Part shown: positions 38,465 to 52,308 of the stretch, piece after piece | How positions within the stretch are numbered: the first letter of the stretch is position 1 | How the letters are laid out: each line of letters opens with the position of its first letter | NCBI GenBank assembly: GCA_947259395.1 | Contig: CAMYMN010000011.1 | Span: forward strand, 1-54,551 | Direction of reading: 5' to 3' | Length of the DNA stretch: 54,551 nt | Source: an uncultured Gammaproteobacteria bacterium | GTDB taxonomy: Bacteria; Pseudomonadota; Gammaproteobacteria; Arenicellales; JAANXG01 | Position numbers and translations under genes: made by a program | The notes under the pieces: generated by a model | Seen by the model: the letters and a program-made list of their open reading frames with translations, nothing else | Databases searched by the model: none | What the model was told of the DNA's origin: nothing

Positions 38465-39331
38465 TCAATCGTGCCGGTTGACAATCTCCATCATGCGTAC
38501 CGCATCCCGGGTCATCTTCACGTCGTGGACACGGACGATATTGGCGCCGTGTTGCACCGCAAGCAGCGCCAGGGAAACACTGGCCGCGGCCCGGTCGTCA
38601 ACGGGTAAATCGAGCAAATTGCCAATCATCGATTTGCGCGACAGCCCCACCAGTATAGGCGCACCCAACGCGGTCAGGGCGTTGAGATTGCGCAGTAAAC
38701 TGAGATTATGCGTCACCGTTTTGCCAAAACCGAATCCCGGATCCACGATCACCGACGCGGACAGTATACCCGCCGCAATACATTCGTCGCGCTTTGCCGA
38801 AAGAAACGCGATCACTTCTGCCACCACGTCATCGTAGGAAGGTGACTGTTGCATGGTGTGCGGTTCACCCTGCATATGCATGACACAAACCGGTACCCCA
38901 GCCGCCGCCGCGGCCGCGAGCGCGCCCTCTGTGCGAAACCCATATATATCATTGATTAGTCCCGCACCGGCTGATGTCGCGTGACACATGACTTCCGGTT
39001 TTGAGGTGTCAATAGAGATGGGTACGGCTACCGCATCGTGCAGCGCCTCGACAACCGGAATAACCCGGTCTAGCTCCTGTTGCACACTTATCCGCTGCGC
39101 CCCGGGGCGGGTCGACTCACCCCCGACATCGATGATATCCGCACCCTCGGCGACCATTTGCTCCGCATGCCGCAGCGCGGCCTCCGGGACCACGAACTTG
39201 CCGCCGTCAGAGAACGAATCTGGGGTAACGTTTAATACCCCCATGATGGCGGCGCACCGCAGATCCAGCGTGCGGCCACCGCAGTTCAGGGACGAAACGG
39301 GATAATCAGGGTTGGTCGCCGGCCGGCTCAT
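38465..39331 (-). CDS. folP: Dihydropteroate synthase
   Basis: 288 residues from ATG at 39331. Joins p-aminobenzoate to the pterin diphosphate in folate synthesis; target of sulfonamides. Seen: [56 protein letters not shown] and [14 protein letters not shown]. The longer frame to 39400 runs into ftsH; the chosen start still overlaps the ftsH 3' end by 26 bases, suggesting coupling. Confidence 0.96.
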   Translation of the reverse strand: MSRPATNPDYPVSSLNCGGRTLDLRCAAIMGVLNVTPDSFSDGGKFVVPEAALRHAEQMVAEGADIIDVGGESTRPGAQRISVQQELDRVIPVVEALHDAVAVPISIDTSKPEVMCHATSAGAGLINDIYGFRTEGALAAAAAAGVPVCVMHMQGEPHTMQQSPSYDDVVAEVIAFLSAKRDECIAAGILSASVIVDPGFGFGKTVTHNLSLLRNLNALTALGAPILVGLSRKSMIGNLLDLPVDDRAAASVSLALLAVQHGANIVRVHDVKMTRDAVRMMEIVNRHD

Positions 39332-41216
39332 CGAGTCGCGGCTTGACCTCAGGTCGGCCTTGGTGTTTTTCTTCGTCCGAAGGCGGACTTGGCGTGCCAC
39401 CTAGATCCTGAGGCGGCTTGGGCTCTTTGCCGGCCATGATGTCGTCGATTTGGTCGGACTCCAGGGTTTCCCACTCCATCAACGCTTTGGCCATTACCTC
39501 GACCTTATTATGATTGTCCTCGAGGATTTTGCGCGCACGGCCATATTGCTCGTCAATAATTCGGGTAACCTCGGCATCCAGTTTCTGTGCGGTCGTCTCG
39601 CTCAGATTGCGATGCGTCACCAAGTCACGGCCCATAAATACTTCGGCCTCGTTGTCGCCGTACACGCGCGGCCCCATATCTTCACTCATTCCCCAACGCG
39701 CCACCATCTTATGGGCCAACTCGGTAGCCTGCTCGAAATCGTTGGAAGCGCCGGTCGTCATCTGTTTCATGAACAACTCTTCCGCTATCCGGCCACCCAT
39801 AAGCACCGCTATCCTGGCGAGCAAATATTCCCGATCGTGGCTGTAACGGTCTTCTTCCGGCAACTGCATGGTGACGCCCAGTGCGCGACCGCGCGGAATA
39901 ATCGTGACCTTGTGCACCGGATCGGTATTTTCTAATACCTTTGCAACCACGGTATGACCAGATTCGTGATAGGCGGTATTCAGGCGTTCGTGTTCCGGCA
40001 TCACGATGGAGCGGCGTTCGACGCCCATAATCACCTTGTCCTTGGCCTTCTCGAAATCTTCCATGTTAACCAACTTCTTGCCAGCGCGGGCCGCGAACAA
40101 TGCCGCTTCATTCACCAGATTGGCCAGATCAGCGCCAGAGAATCCCGGCGTACCCCGGGCAATGACATTTGCGTCAACATCGTCCGCCACCGGTACTTTT
40201 CGCATATGCACCTTGAGGATCTGCTCTCGACCACGGATATCGGGTAGTGGAACGTGTACCTGCCGGTCAAACCGCCCGGGCCGTAACAGCGCCGGATCAA
40301 GCACGTCCGGTCGGTTGGTCGCCGCGATCACGATGACGCCCTCGCTACCCTCAAAACCGTCCATCTCCACCAACAACTGGTTTAAGGTCTGTTCCCTTTC
40401 ATCGTGTCCACCGCCCAAACCGGCGCCACGTTGCCGCCCAACCGCATCGATCTCGTCTATGAAGATGATGCACGGCGCGTGCTTTTTCGCCTGTTCAAAC
40501 ATGTCCCGTACCCGGGAAGCACCCACACCCACAAACATCTCGACAAAATCAGAACCCGAAATTGAAAAAAACGGGACTTTAGCTTCACCGGCGATTGCCT
40601 TCGCCAGCAATGTCTTTCCGGTGCCGGGATTTCCGGTCATGAGGACTCCGCGGGGAATACGTCCGCCGAGCTTTTGAAATTTGGATGGATCCCGAAGAAA
40701 CTCGACCAACTCCCCGACCTCCTCCTTGGCCTCCTCAACACCGGCGACGTCCTCGAAGGTAATCTTATTGGTTTCCTCAGTCAGCATACGTGCCCGACTC
40801 TTACCAAAACTCAGCGCACCGCGGCCGCCGCCTCCTTGCATTTGTCGCATTAAGTAAATCCATACACCAATGATCAACAGCAGCGGGAACCAGTGAACCA
40901 GAATCTGCGTAAAGATGGAAGGTGACTCCTCCGGTCGGGCTTCAATCTGCACGCCACTTTCAATGAGGTCACCCACCAAGCCGCGATCATCAGGCGCATA
41001 GGTCATCAAGGACTGTCCGGATGAGGTCTCTGCATAGATATTCTTACCCTCGATGGTGACGCGTTTTATGCGCCCTTCTTTGACTTCTTGAAGAAAGGTC
41101 GAATATTCAATCTTTTGGCTACGCGACATCTCGCGAGGGGCAAAATTGTTAAACACCGCCATTAACACCATGGCGATCACTAACCATAAAATCAGGTTTT
41201 TGGTGAGATTGTTCAA
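39306..41216 (-). CDS. ftsH: ATP-dependent zinc metalloprotease FtsH
   Basis: 636 residues. Membrane-bound AAA protease that degrades misfolded membrane proteins and regulators such as LpxC. Two N-terminal membrane segments (about 6-23 and 108-126), AAA domain with Walker [17 protein letters not shown] and Walker [26 protein letters not shown], and the zinc motif YHESGHTVV. The C-terminus is Pro-rich. The start is TTG at 41216, preceded by AAGGTGG; no alternative start lies before the first membrane segment. Confidence 0.97.
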   Translation of the reverse strand: MNNLTKNLILWLVIAMVLMAVFNNFAPREMSRSQKIEYSTFLQEVKEGRIKRVTIEGKNIYAETSSGQSLMTYAPDDRGLVGDLIESGVQIEARPEESPSIFTQILVHWFPLLLIIGVWIYLMRQMQGGGGRGALSFGKSRARMLTEETNKITFEDVAGVEEAKEEVGELVEFLRDPSKFQKLGGRIPRGVLMTGNPGTGKTLLAKAIAGEAKVPFFSISGSDFVEMFVGVGASRVRDMFEQAKKHAPCIIFIDEIDAVGRQRGAGLGGGHDEREQTLNQLLVEMDGFEGSEGVIVIAATNRPDVLDPALLRPGRFDRQVHVPLPDIRGREQILKVHMRKVPVADDVDANVIARGTPGFSGADLANLVNEAALFAARAGKKLVNMEDFEKAKDKVIMGVERRSIVMPEHERLNTAYHESGHTVVAKVLENTDPVHKVTIIPRGRALGVTMQLPEEDRYSHDREYLLARIAVLMGGRIAEELFMKQMTTGASNDFEQATELAHKMVARWGMSEDMGPRVYGDNEAEVFMGRDLVTHRNLSETTAQKLDAEVTRIIDEQYGRARKILEDNHNKVEVMAKALMEWETLESDQIDDIMAGKEPKPPQDLGGTPSPPSDEEKHQGRPEVKPRLDEPAGDQP

Positions 41217-41320
41217 ACTACCACCTTGATTCAGTGTGTATAAAAGGTATCACTTCACTTGACTGGACCGTATATATGGTTGACCAGATCAACTGTTTGA
41301 TGGTTCCCGCTAGCATTCTG

Positions 41321-41983
41321 CTACGGTTTGGCCCCGCGTACAACAGCCTTACCGCCGGTATCGCCGACAAAACCGTTAGCAACCAGATACATTTCACGGC
41401 TTTTGGCTCGCGAGGCGGCAGGCTTACGGATCACGCATCGCTTAAAGTATAGCGCACAGCGCCGGCGAAACCCGCTCACTTCCTCGCCTTCGAACAGTTT
41501 GACCAGCAAACGGCCGCCGGGGGCTAGGACTGCGGTCGCTACCGTCAAACTATCCTCCACCAGCACCAACGCCCGTGACTGATCGAGCGCGCGTATACCG
41601 GTTATATTGGGGGCCATATCCGAAATTACAAGATCGGCACGGCCGCGGCCACCGAGGTGCTCAATAATCCGTTGTTTCACGGCTACATCGGCGATATCAC
41701 CGCGCACCCGCGTCACCCCCGCAATCGGCATCATCTCTTCAACATCCACCGCGATCAAGGTGCCGCCCGGGCCGATCCGTTCCCGCGCGTACTGGGACCA
41801 GCTGCCGGGTGCCGCGCCGAGTTCCACCACCGTCAATCCCGGGCGCAACAAGCGGTCGCGCTGATCAATCTCGATCAACTTATAGACCGCGCGTGAGCGG
41901 TATCCATCCGCTTGTGCCTTACGCACGTACGCATCTCGTGTATGGCGCTGCAACCAGTGATTGCGTTTGTGCTTTTTTGCCAT
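41321..41983 (-). CDS. rlmE: 23S rRNA (uridine-2'-O-)-methyltransferase RlmE
   Basis: 220 residues. Methylates U2552 of 23S rRNA. Seen: SAM loop VVELGAAPGSWSQYA, catalytic Asp in ISDMAPNITGIRALDQSRA and Lys in LLVKLFEGEE. ATG at 41983 chosen; a GTG one codon upstream is possible. It is upstream of ftsH (104-base gap) and divergent from yhbY with only 39 bases between starts, the same layout as in E. coli. Confidence 0.96.
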   Translation of the reverse strand: MAKKHKRNHWLQRHTRDAYVRKAQADGYRSRAVYKLIEIDQRDRLLRPGLTVVELGAAPGSWSQYARERIGPGGTLIAVDVEEMMPIAGVTRVRGDIADVAVKQRIIEHLGGRGRADLVISDMAPNITGIRALDQSRALVLVEDSLTVATAVLAPGGRLLVKLFEGEEVSGFRRRCALYFKRCVIRKPAASRAKSREMYLVANGFVGDTGGKAVVRGAKP

Positions 41984-42022
41984 CACTATCGCGTTTACGG
42001 TAACAAGATATGTCGTCGGCCT

Positions 42023-42316
42023 ATGCCTTTAACGGGCAAACAAAAACATTTTCTGCGCGGCCTCGCGCATGATTGTAAAGTGTCCGTAACCGTGGGCGCC
42101 GCCGGTTTGAGTAACAATGTCTTACAGGAAATCGACTCTGCGTTGCAACATCACGAGCTATTGAAAGTCAAATTACCAGTATCGAGTCGCGATGAGCGGC
42201 GCAACTTAGCTATGCAGATATGCGATCAGTCCCGCACTGACTTGGTGCAATTAATTGGCCGTATCTGCGTGATCTATCGCGCCGGAAACGAGCCCATCAT
42301 CAAACTGCCACAGTAA
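42023..42316 (+). CDS. yhbY: CRM-domain ribosome assembly RNA-binding protein YhbY
   Basis: 97 residues, the family length. Single CRM domain: LTGKQKHFLRGLAHDCKV, VTVGAAGLSNNVLQEID, then LLKVKLPVSSRDERR, and QLIGRICVIYRAG. Binds pre-50S particles. The start at 42023 is set by family length; the frame continues upstream into rlmE. First gene of a likely three-gene operon. Confidence 0.94.
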   Translation: MPLTGKQKHFLRGLAHDCKVSVTVGAAGLSNNVLQEIDSALQHHELLKVKLPVSSRDERRNLAMQICDQSRTDLVQLIGRICVIYRAGNEPIIKLPQ

Positions 42317-42327
42317 TACCCTGGGTT

Positions 42328-43113
42328 ATGTGTCTGTTATTTTTCGCCGCCAATAATCACCCCAGCTATCGGCTGGTTATAGCCGCGAACCGCGACGAGT
42401 ACTACCGGCGTGCAACAACAACAGCGCGGTTTTGGGACGACGCACCGCACGTACTCGGCGGCCGTGACCTCGAGCAGGGCGGCACTTGGTTGGGTATCAC
42501 CCGCGACGGCCGTTGGGGCGCCGTGACCAACTATCGCGAGGTTGGCACAACGCAGCACAGTAGTTCTCGGGGGCACTTGATTCGAGATTATCTGGTCAGC
42601 GAGCTTGGCGCGGAACATTACATTGACAAAGTACATCACCGAGCGGACCGGTATGCGGGCTTCAATCTGATTATCGCCGATTACGATCACGTTGTTTATT
42701 ACTCAAACCGCGGCGGCGATCCGCAGCTATGCAGCGAAGGTGTCTATGGTCTCAGCAACCATCTACTCGATTCGCCCTGGCCGAAGCTCAAGAAAGGCAA
42801 AAACAGGCTCATAAAGATATTGACACAAGACGACGATCTGAACGCCCAACGCTTATTCACGCTGCTCAGCGATCAACACCAGGCAGCGACCGGCTTACCG
42901 GACACGGGAATCGGCGAAGAGCGGGAACGCTTACTTTCACCCGCATTCATCAGCAGCCGCGACTATGGAACCCGAAGCTCAACCGTTATCCTCGTGGATC
43001 AGGAAAATCAGGTTCAATTCATTGAGCACAGTTTCCCAACATCTGCCGGGCGCCCACCCTCACCGGAAAATTTCCAGTCTGCATCCCACCGGTTCACTAT
43101 TCACAGGCTATAA
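42328..43113 (+). CDS. NRDE (TANGO2-like) family protein
   Basis: 261 residues. Starts MCLLFFA and contains the AANRDEYYRR motif that names the family, followed by VLGGRDLEQGGTWLGI and RWGAVTNYRE. The N-terminal cysteine after Met resembles Ntn-hydrolase nucleophiles. Eukaryotic TANGO2 has been linked to heme handling, but the bacterial role is not established. It is 11 bases after yhbY and likely in the same operon. Confidence 0.85.
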   Translation: MCLLFFAANNHPSYRLVIAANRDEYYRRATTTARFWDDAPHVLGGRDLEQGGTWLGITRDGRWGAVTNYREVGTTQHSSSRGHLIRDYLVSELGAEHYIDKVHHRADRYAGFNLIIADYDHVVYYSNRGGDPQLCSEGVYGLSNHLLDSPWPKLKKGKNRLIKILTQDDDLNAQRLFTLLSDQHQAATGLPDTGIGEERERLLSPAFISSRDYGTRSSTVILVDQENQVQFIEHSFPTSAGRPPSPENFQSASHRFTIHRL

Positions 43114-43144
43114 TCATAGAGATTAACTTGTTGGGAGAGGTGCC

Positions 43145-44386
43145 TTGCGAAAGCTTTTGATTGTTGGGGTTTTGTTACCGGTCCTAGCGTACGCCGGAGT
43201 CAAGGGATATTTGTGGTATTCGATCTACAGCAACATGGAAGACCTTAAAGAAGCCGCCGCGCCATTCGCCAAGATCGAGTACAAAGACATCCGTGCGCCG
43301 CTCAATGAACCGTTCGGCGTCACCGGCATCACCATCGAGCCCCACATGGTGACTGACACAATTAGTATTGGTTCGGCGCTCGTCCACACTGCTGGATATA
43401 AGGACCTTTACGAACTGGGAAAAAAGGTTTTTAACGAGGAGTTACCGCATAGGCTGAAAGTCACACTCAATCGATTCTCGATTGATCTCAACGGAGAAAT
43501 TGCGTCACTGATGGCCGACAACCAAAAGACCAATTTTTTTGGCACGCCGCTCGATGCGATGGCATGCGGCGGCCGAGAATACTTCAGCCCCACAGATCTG
43601 TTAGCGATGGGGTATGAACAACTGTCAGTTGACACCCAACTGAATTACCAAGTCAATCGGGTAAAAGAATCGGTAGAATTGTTCGTCAAGTTTAGCGTCC
43701 GAGACGCCGCATCCTTGGCCTTCGACATTTCAATTCCCCGCAGCCAGGCACCAACATCGCGTCGGCAGTTGACGTTTCAGATTCCCCAACTCAAGGATTT
43801 CTCGATTGATATCGAGGACTTGTCGTTCAACGAGCGCCGCAATCAGTATTGCGCCAAGCTGGCCGGTATCTCGAGTACGGAGTTCGTCGATCGGCATGTT
43901 GATCAGGTAAGAGCCTATGCCGATGACAGTGGTTTTCCAGTGAGTGATGAGCTGTTAGCCGCCTATCGAAAATACGTTACTGAATCCGGTAACGTCACCA
44001 TCAGCGCCAATCCTTTGGACCCTGTTGACCTAATGACGCTGTTGACACTGAATCCCCGCCAATTACTGGAGTGGCTCAGTTTAGATGTGAATATCGCTGG
44101 TAAAAATATCCAAGAATTAATGGTAATCGCGGTTGAGGAAGAACAGCCGGAGCAAGAGGCCAAACCCGCAGTGATACTCGACACTTACAAGCCGACCCCG
44201 GTCGCCGAGCTAGATCAACATGTCAACAGGCTGCTCAAGATTCGTACCTTAGACGGCAAACTGCACCACGCCTATCTGAGCGTTGTGAGTCAAGATACCC
44301 TGGTGCTGACCCAAGAATTGGTGGGCGGATCCGCCACATTCCGCGTTCCGATCGCACAGATTGACGAGGTCCAGGTGCTGCATTGA
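43145..44386 (+). CDS. Hypothetical membrane-anchored protein with C-terminal beta module
   Basis: 413 residues; not recognised. One N-terminal hydrophobic segment (residues 4-20, possible uncleaved signal anchor) is followed by a soluble, probably periplasmic region. About residues 190-235 are rich in beta strands (FDISIPRS, LTFQIPQLKDFSIDIEDL). A Glu-rich linker EEEQPEQEAKP precedes the last 60 residues (VNRLLKIRTLDGKLHHAYLS onward), which look like an SH3/LSm-like barrel. The start is TTG at 43145 with GGAGAGG 6 bases before. It follows the NRDE gene by 31 bases, so it is probably the operon's last gene. Confidence 0.7.
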   Translation: MRKLLIVGVLLPVLAYAGVKGYLWYSIYSNMEDLKEAAAPFAKIEYKDIRAPLNEPFGVTGITIEPHMVTDTISIGSALVHTAGYKDLYELGKKVFNEELPHRLKVTLNRFSIDLNGEIASLMADNQKTNFFGTPLDAMACGGREYFSPTDLLAMGYEQLSVDTQLNYQVNRVKESVELFVKFSVRDAASLAFDISIPRSQAPTSRRQLTFQIPQLKDFSIDIEDLSFNERRNQYCAKLAGISSTEFVDRHVDQVRAYADDSGFPVSDELLAAYRKYVTESGNVTISANPLDPVDLMTLLTLNPRQLLEWLSLDVNIAGKNIQELMVIAVEEEQPEQEAKPAVILDTYKPTPVAELDQHVNRLLKIRTLDGKLHHAYLSVVSQDTLVLTQELVGGSATFRVPIAQIDEVQVLH

Positions 44387-44453
44387 TTGACTGGCGCGAG
44401 CGCTGGCAACAATTGTTTATATGGTGACATCGCGTTCGCCGGGTCCGCCCAGT

Positions 44454-44933
44454 TCAAGGCCCTGATTGCACCCCTTTGCCGGATCGCCCCCAACGAACCA
44501 GCAGCACCAGCCCCAACAAGCTGTTGACGACATACAGGGCGCTGGAGATGCCATGCAGCTTGGCAAAATGACGCTGCAATGGTGAATCGGGAACCCACTC
44601 ACCGCCGGCAGCTAGCCTCAATTCGGTCAACTGGGGCGACACCAGATATTCGCTGAACATAGTAATCGTCAGCATGGCGGCCAATATCCAGATGTTCCAA
44701 GTACGCAGCCAGCCTGGCCGACAATCGAGTACTAACGCAAACAACAGCAATAATCCCCCGCAAATGAATCCGATCATGCTCACATAGCCGAACAAACGGC
44801 CGGCTACGTCACCCGCCACACTGCGCTCCAACATGGCAAATAGCGTCGGCGTAACCACATAACCCACGATCCAAATCGCGCCGACCCAGAACGTAACAAG
44901 GATGCGATCCAGTGATATCCGAAGCGCGGGCAA
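44454..44933 (-). CDS. DUF4149/TMEM205-like membrane protein
   Basis: About 159 residues with four membrane segments; FWVGAIWIVGYVVTPTLFAML near the start (given in parts: FWVGAIWIVGY, VVTPTLFAML) is typical of the DUF4149 family. Function unknown. The open frame extends to 45020 inside greA, but a TTG at 44933 with AAGG 10 bases upstream, 14 bases after the greA stop, is a better start. It is the last gene of the car-greA unit; the position next to greA is common in gammaproteobacteria. Confidence 0.75.
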   Translation of the reverse strand: MPALRISLDRILVTFWVGAIWIVGYVVTPTLFAMLERSVAGDVAGRLFGYVSMIGFICGGLLLLFALVLDCRPGWLRTWNIWILAAMLTITMFSEYLVSPQLTELRLAAGGEWVPDSPLQRHFAKLHGISSALYVVNSLLGLVLLVRWGRSGKGVQSGP

Positions 44934-44946
44934 AGAGAAAGAGACC

Positions 44947-45426
44947 TTATTGCTTGCAGTGTATCTCGAGGATTTCGTATTCGCGGACGCCACCGGGCGT
45001 GCTGACCTCGACTTCCTCACCTACGCGTTTGCCTATCAGCGCACGTCCAATCGGCGAACTGAACGATATTTGCGCATTGTCCAGGTCCGCTTCCAGGTCG
45101 CCGACAATCTGATAGGTAACGCGCTCGTCGTTGTGAATGTCATATAAGTCGACGTACGTACCAAAGACCACGGTATCTGCGACGTTCAAACGCGTAGGAT
45201 CGATCACCTCTGCCCTGGCCAAATAAACCTCTAATTCAGCGATTCGACCTTCAATGAAGCCTTGCTGGTTTCTGGCCGCCTCGTACTCGGCGTTTTCCGA
45301 TAGATCGCCGTGCGATCGGGCCTCGGCAATAGCCTGGATCACGCGCGGGCGCTCGACGGACTTCAGACGTTTTAACTCGTCTTGCAGTTTGTCCGCTCCG
45401 GCGGCGGTCAGGAGTACGCGTTTCAT
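44947..45426 (-). CDS. greA: Transcription elongation factor GreA
   Basis: 159 residues. Stimulates RNA cleavage by backtracked RNA polymerase. The N-terminal coiled coil carries the conserved tip [17 protein letters not shown] with its acidic residues; the C-terminal FKBP-like domain ends [19 protein letters not shown] at 45426 overlaps the carB stop in ATGA, so translation is coupled. Confidence 0.97.
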   Translation of the reverse strand: MKRVLLTAAGADKLQDELKRLKSVERPRVIQAIAEARSHGDLSENAEYEAARNQQGFIEGRIAELEVYLARAEVIDPTRLNVADTVVFGTYVDLYDIHNDERVTYQIVGDLEADLDNAQISFSSPIGRALIGKRVGEEVEVSTPGGVREYEILEIHCKQ

Positions 45427-48400
45427 ATAGCTACTTGTTGATGTAAGTCCTGCAAGCGGTTCACAGTTTCTACACCCAACACGCTGTGCGCAGCGCAAGC
45501 GGCCCGTGCGGCGGCCAGGGTGGTGAAATAAGTGACTTTGTGCTGCAACGCCTCACGTCTGATAGTGTAGGAATCCCTTAGGCTTTGTTTACCCTCGGTG
45601 GTATTCACGATTAAATCAATCTCTTTATTCTTTATTATATCTACCACATGGGGGCGGCCTTCTTTTACCTTATTAACTGTCCGCACCGTCAGGCCGGCGT
45701 CGGCCAAAACCACCGCCGTGCCGCTGGTCGCGATCAACTCAAACCCGTTTTCGGCAAGATAGCGTGCGATTTCCACTACGGACTTTTGGTCTTTCTTCTT
45801 CACCGAGATTAACGCTCTTCCAGCTTTGGGAATTTCTGCTCCCGCAGCACGCTGTGACTTGTCAAATGCCTCACCAAAATTCTTACCGATGCCCATCACC
45901 TCGCCGGTACTTTTCATCTCCGGTCCGAGTACGGTATCCACGCCGGGGAATTTGAGAAACGGAAATACCGCTTCTTTTACCGAGTAGTAATCGGGTACAA
46001 GCTCTTTGGTCACCCCCTGTGAAACCAATGACTTGCCGACCATACAGCGTGCCGAGATCTTCGCCAATGGCCGTGACGTCGCTTTGGAGACGAAAGGCAC
46101 AGTGCGGGAGGCACGAGGATTGACCTCTAAAACATAAATTTCATCCCCCTTCACAGCAAACTGAACGTTCATTAACCCCACCACATTCAGCGCCAACGCC
46201 ATCTTTCGCGTCTGATTGCGCAACGCCTCCTGAATTGCCGGTGACAGGCTGAACGGCGGTAGCGAACACGCTGAATCTCCTGAGTGCACGCCAGCTTCCT
46301 CGATGTGTTCCATGATGCCTCCGACGATAACGGTCTCGCCGTCACACACCGCGTCGACGTCAACTTCCGTGGCATCACTCAAGAAACGGTCCAGCAATAC
46401 CGGAGATTCGTTGGAGACATCGATCGCCATACGCATGTAGCGTTCCAGATCATCCCGGCCGTGAACGATCTCCATCGCGCGGCCACCGAGCACATAAGAT
46501 GGCCGGACAACCAACGGGTAGCCGATCTCTTCGGCCACCCGCAGCGCTTGTGCTGCGCTGGTGGCGGTGCGGTTGGGCGGCTGTAACAATTCCAGATCGT
46601 GAAGTAATTTTTGGAAGTGTTCCCGGTCTTCGGCCTTATGAATTGCTTCAGGTGACGTGCCGATGATCGGTGTGCCGGCCGCTTCCAGATCACGGGCGAG
46701 TTTCAAAGGTGTCTGCCCACCGTATTGCACGATTACGCCGGTGGGATTCTCTTTATGCACAACTTCCAAAACATCTTCAAGTGTAAGCGGCTCAAAATAC
46801 AGTCTGTCCGACGTGTCATAGTCGGTGGATACCGTCTCCGGATTACAGTTAACCATGATGGTCTGATAACCATCTTCACGCAGCGCCATCGATGCGTGCA
46901 CACAACAATAATCAAACTCGATTCCCTGACCGATACGGTTTGGTCCACCACCGAGAACGATAATCTTTTCCTTGTCTTCCGCCTGTGACTCACACTCTTC
47001 ATCGTAAGTCGAGTACATGTACGCAGTGGCGGTGGCGAATTCCGCAGCACAAGAATCTACTCGTTTGTACACGGGACGCACGCCTTGACCATGACGCAGA
47101 GCGCGAAAGGCTGGCTCATTGATGCCCAGCAGCACTGCCAAGTACCGATCAGAAAAGCCTTTGCGCTTCCATTGCCACAGCCGATCGCGATCGACTTGAG
47201 GACCAAGCCTGATGTCACGCTCGATATGCACCAACTCTTCGATGTCCGCGAGAAACCAAGGATCTATACCAGTGAGATCACGCACCTGTTCGACACTCAT
47301 CCCGAAGCGAAATGCGTCAACGACATACCAAAGCCGTTTGGCGCCGGGTACACGCAGTGCCTGCACGAGTGTGTCTTCAGCAGCGCTGCGATCATCCGTA
47401 TCGAGTTGCGCTTCGAAGCCGTAGGTGCCGATCTCCAGACCGCGAACCGCTTTTTGTAATGACTCTTGAAATGTGCGGCCAATCGCCATCACCTCGCCTA
47501 CGGATTTCATCTGTGTCGTAAGCACACTATTGGCCTGCGGAAACTTTTCAAAATCGAACCTGGGTATTTTTGTCACCACATAATCGATGGTCGGTTCGAA
47601 CGACGCCGGGGTCGCGCCGCCGGTAATTTCGTTGCGCAACTCATCCAGTGTACATCCCACCGCCAGCTTGGCCGCTACCTTGGCGATTGGGAAGCCAGTG
47701 GCCTTGGAGGCCAGCGCTGAGGAACGCGATACGCGGGGATTCATCTCGACAATGACCATGCGTCCATTGTCTGGATTCACCGCAAACTGCACGTTCGACC
47801 CACCGGTATCTACGCCGATCTCGCGTAACACCGCGATACTCGCGTCCCGCATGATTTGATATTCCTTGTCGGTCAGAGTCTGCGCCGGGGCGACGGTGAT
47901 CGAGTCCCCGGTATGCATCCCCATGGGATCAACATTCTCAATGGAGCAAACAATAATGCAATTGTCGTTGTGATCCCGCACCACCTCCATCTCGAATTCC
48001 TTCCAACCGACGACGCATTCCTCGATAAGTAACTCACTAGTCGGCGACGCCTCAAGGCCTCGGTCACAAATTTCCATAAACTCATCTTTGTTGTAGGCGA
48101 TACCCCCACCGGTGCCGCCGAGCGTGAACGACGGACGGATGATCGCCGGATAACCGACCATGGCCTGCACCTGAAACGCCTCTTCCATACTGTGGGCCAA
48201 TGCTCCGTGCACGGTCTCCAGCCCGATACGATGCATAGCCTGTTTGAACAATTCCCGGTCTTCGGCCTTGTCAATAGCTTCACGGCTCGCTCCGATTAAC
48301 TCGACCGTGAATTCCTCGAGTGTGCCTTGACGCGCTAGATCGAGGGCGCAGTTCAACCCGGTTTGACCCCCCATAGTTGGCAGCAACGCGTCCGGGCGCT

Positions 48401-48641
48401 CGCGTTCGATGATCTTGGCGATGGTGCGCCAGTGGATCGGCTCGATATAGGTGGCGTCGGCAAATCCGGGATCGGTCATAATGGTGGCCGGATTCGAGTT
48501 CACCAGTACCACCCGATATCCTTCTTCCTTTAACGCCTTGCAGGCCTGCACCCCGGAGTAATCGAACTCGCAGGCTTGCCCGATGACGATCGGTCCGGCG
48601 CCAACGATCAATACACTCTCGATGTCCGTGCGCTTAGGCAT
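45423..48641 (-). CDS. carB: Carbamoyl-phosphate synthase large subunit
   Basis: 1072 residues (E. coli 1073). Makes carbamoyl phosphate for arginine and pyrimidines. Two homologous ATP-grasp halves (about 1-550 and 551-935), with [20 protein letters not shown] and [20 protein letters not shown] at their starts, and an MGS-like allosteric C-terminus (about 936-1072). The start overlaps carA by 8 bases. Confidence 0.98.
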   Translation of the reverse strand: MPKRTDIESVLIVGAGPIVIGQACEFDYSGVQACKALKEEGYRVVLVNSNPATIMTDPGFADATYIEPIHWRTIAKIIERERPDALLPTMGGQTGLNCALDLARQGTLEEFTVELIGASREAIDKAEDRELFKQAMHRIGLETVHGALAHSMEEAFQVQAMVGYPAIIRPSFTLGGTGGGIAYNKDEFMEICDRGLEASPTSELLIEECVVGWKEFEMEVVRDHNDNCIIVCSIENVDPMGMHTGDSITVAPAQTLTDKEYQIMRDASIAVLREIGVDTGGSNVQFAVNPDNGRMVIVEMNPRVSRSSALASKATGFPIAKVAAKLAVGCTLDELRNEITGGATPASFEPTIDYVVTKIPRFDFEKFPQANSVLTTQMKSVGEVMAIGRTFQESLQKAVRGLEIGTYGFEAQLDTDDRSAAEDTLVQALRVPGAKRLWYVVDAFRFGMSVEQVRDLTGIDPWFLADIEELVHIERDIRLGPQVDRDRLWQWKRKGFSDRYLAVLLGINEPAFRALRHGQGVRPVYKRVDSCAAEFATATAYMYSTYDEECESQAEDKEKIIVLGGGPNRIGQGIEFDYCCVHASMALREDGYQTIMVNCNPETVSTDYDTSDRLYFEPLTLEDVLEVVHKENPTGVIVQYGGQTPLKLARDLEAAGTPIIGTSPEAIHKAEDREHFQKLLHDLELLQPPNRTATSAAQALRVAEEIGYPLVVRPSYVLGGRAMEIVHGRDDLERYMRMAIDVSNESPVLLDRFLSDATEVDVDAVCDGETVIVGGIMEHIEEAGVHSGDSACSLPPFSLSPAIQEALRNQTRKMALALNVVGLMNVQFAVKGDEIYVLEVNPRASRTVPFVSKATSRPLAKISARCMVGKSLVSQGVTKELVPDYYSVKEAVFPFLKFPGVDTVLGPEMKSTGEVMGIGKNFGEAFDKSQRAAGAEIPKAGRALISVKKKDQKSVVEIARYLAENGFELIATSGTAVVLADAGLTVRTVNKVKEGRPHVVDIIKNKEIDLIVNTTEGKQSLRDSYTIRREALQHKVTYFTTLAAARAACAAHSVLGVETVNRLQDLHQQVAI

Positions 48642-49806
48642 GGGAACCCAGCGCCTTCGCTGTTTCTGTATCCGCCCCGCCGTGGGTGGCCATTAGCGCC
48701 ACGAAACGATCGAACAACGGCGCGATATCGTGAGGACCCGGGCTCGCCTCAGGGTGACCCTGAAACGAGAATGCCGGTCTGTCGGTGCGCGCCACGCCTT
48801 GGATCGACCCGTCGAACAGCGATGTGTGGGTGACCTGAAGATGTTCCGGCAGGTTGTTCGCGTCCACGGCAAAACCATGATTTTGACTGGTGATGAACAC
48901 CTGTCCAGTCCTCAGGTCCTGCACCGGATGGTTGGCGCCGTGATGTCCGAATTTCATCTTCACGGTCTTGGCGCCGGATGCCAGCGACAGCAACTGATGG
49001 CCGAGGCAAATCCCAAACACCGGCAAGTTGCCCTCCAGAATGCCGCGAATCGCCGCGATGGCGTAATCGCAAGGTTCCGGATCGCCCGGTCCGTTGGATA
49101 AAAATACACCATCGGGATGTTGGGCCAAGACTTGTTCCGCGGTGGTGGTGGCGGGGACCACGTGCACAGCACATCCTCGATCCACCAACATTCTCAAGAT
49201 GTTCTGTTTGACACCAAAATCGTAGGCAACAACTTTGAAACGCACCGCCGATGCGTCCCGGTAGGCGCTGTGGTCCGATTGCCAACCGCCGTTGCGCCAA
49301 ATATAAGGCTCAGCGGTGGTCACCTCACGCGCGAGATCCATGCCCTTTAAGCCGGGGAACGCGCGCGCCGCGGCCACCGCCAGGGCATTATCGATATTGT
49401 CCCCAACCACGATAGAGCCATTTTGCGCGCCTTTCTCGCGCAGTAACCGGGTCAGTTTGCGGGTGTCGATATCGGCGATGGCTACGATTTTGTGAGCGCT
49501 GAGGTATTCGCCCAACGACTGGGTCGATCGCCAGTTGCTCACCCGTCGCGGCAGATCACGGATCACCAATCCGGCCGCATAGATGCCCGCGGACTCGACG
49601 TCTTGGGGATTGGTGCCGGTATTACCGATGTGGGGGTAGGTCAAGGTGACGATCTGTTTGGCGTAGGACGGATCGGTGAGAATTTCCTGGTAACCGGTCA
49701 TAGCGGTATTGAACACCACCTCACCGACGGTCTGTCCGGAGACACCGATGGATTGTCCCTTGAAGACCGAGCCGTCCTCTAGCGCCAGTATTGCAGTGTT
49801 GGCCAC
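48634..49806 (-). CDS. carA: Carbamoyl-phosphate synthase small subunit
   Basis: 390 residues. Glutaminase subunit feeding ammonia to carB. Class I amidotransferase triad: Cys in [13 protein letters not shown], His and Glu in [14 protein letters not shown]. Start ATG 49806. The preceding 187 bases contain a terminator for the upstream dapB gene, so carA should have its own promoter there, but I did not find a strong one or a clear arginine-repressor site. Confidence 0.98.
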   Translation of the reverse strand: MANTAILALEDGSVFKGQSIGVSGQTVGEVVFNTAMTGYQEILTDPSYAKQIVTLTYPHIGNTGTNPQDVESAGIYAAGLVIRDLPRRVSNWRSTQSLGEYLSAHKIVAIADIDTRKLTRLLREKGAQNGSIVVGDNIDNALAVAAARAFPGLKGMDLAREVTTAEPYIWRNGGWQSDHSAYRDASAVRFKVVAYDFGVKQNILRMLVDRGCAVHVVPATTTAEQVLAQHPDGVFLSNGPGDPEPCDYAIAAIRGILEGNLPVFGICLGHQLLSLASGAKTVKMKFGHHGANHPVQDLRTGQVFITSQNHGFAVDANNLPEHLQVTHTSLFDGSIQGVARTDRPAFSFQGHPEASPGPHDIAPLFDRFVALMATHGGADTETAKALGSHA

Positions 49807-49884
49807 GAAACCCCCGAGTTGTTGACTTGTATCACCACCCGTGTCACGCCGCCTGTCGGTACGGACTCGGCGACACCGGGACCC

Positions 49885-49916
49885 AAAAAAAGGGAGAAAC
49901 CCGCATGGTTTCTCCC
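49885..49916 (-). terminator. Intrinsic terminator between dapB and carA
   Basis: On the minus strand GGGAGAAACC, a 5-base loop, GGTTTCTCCC, then seven T residues: a 10-bp stem. It ends about 80 bases before the carA start and 78 bases after the dapB stop. It looks like the dapB terminator, but could also act as a regulated barrier before carAB. Confidence 0.85.
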
Positions 49917-49993
49917 CTTAGGATACGTTCTGAAGTTGTGATTTCATTAAAGAAACAATTGTAGGGGACACGGGTCCTGCATTCAATGGCAAC

Positions 49994-52097
<2,104 letters not shown>

Positions 52098-52308
52098 ACT
52101 CGAGCTAACGTAAACCGCCATGGAAAGTATTGACCGACTTGGATGTTGTATCAGGATCGCGCACGCTGCGAAAGGGAGTGGGGGGTTGAACGCCGTGGTC
52201 GCCACACCCTGGGCAGGAGGTCGGTGGCCCCGGCTGATGCCTATTGAATGTAATGTAAGGCGACATCCTATCTAACAGTGGAGACGTGATACGGCGGACC
52301 CGATCCAT

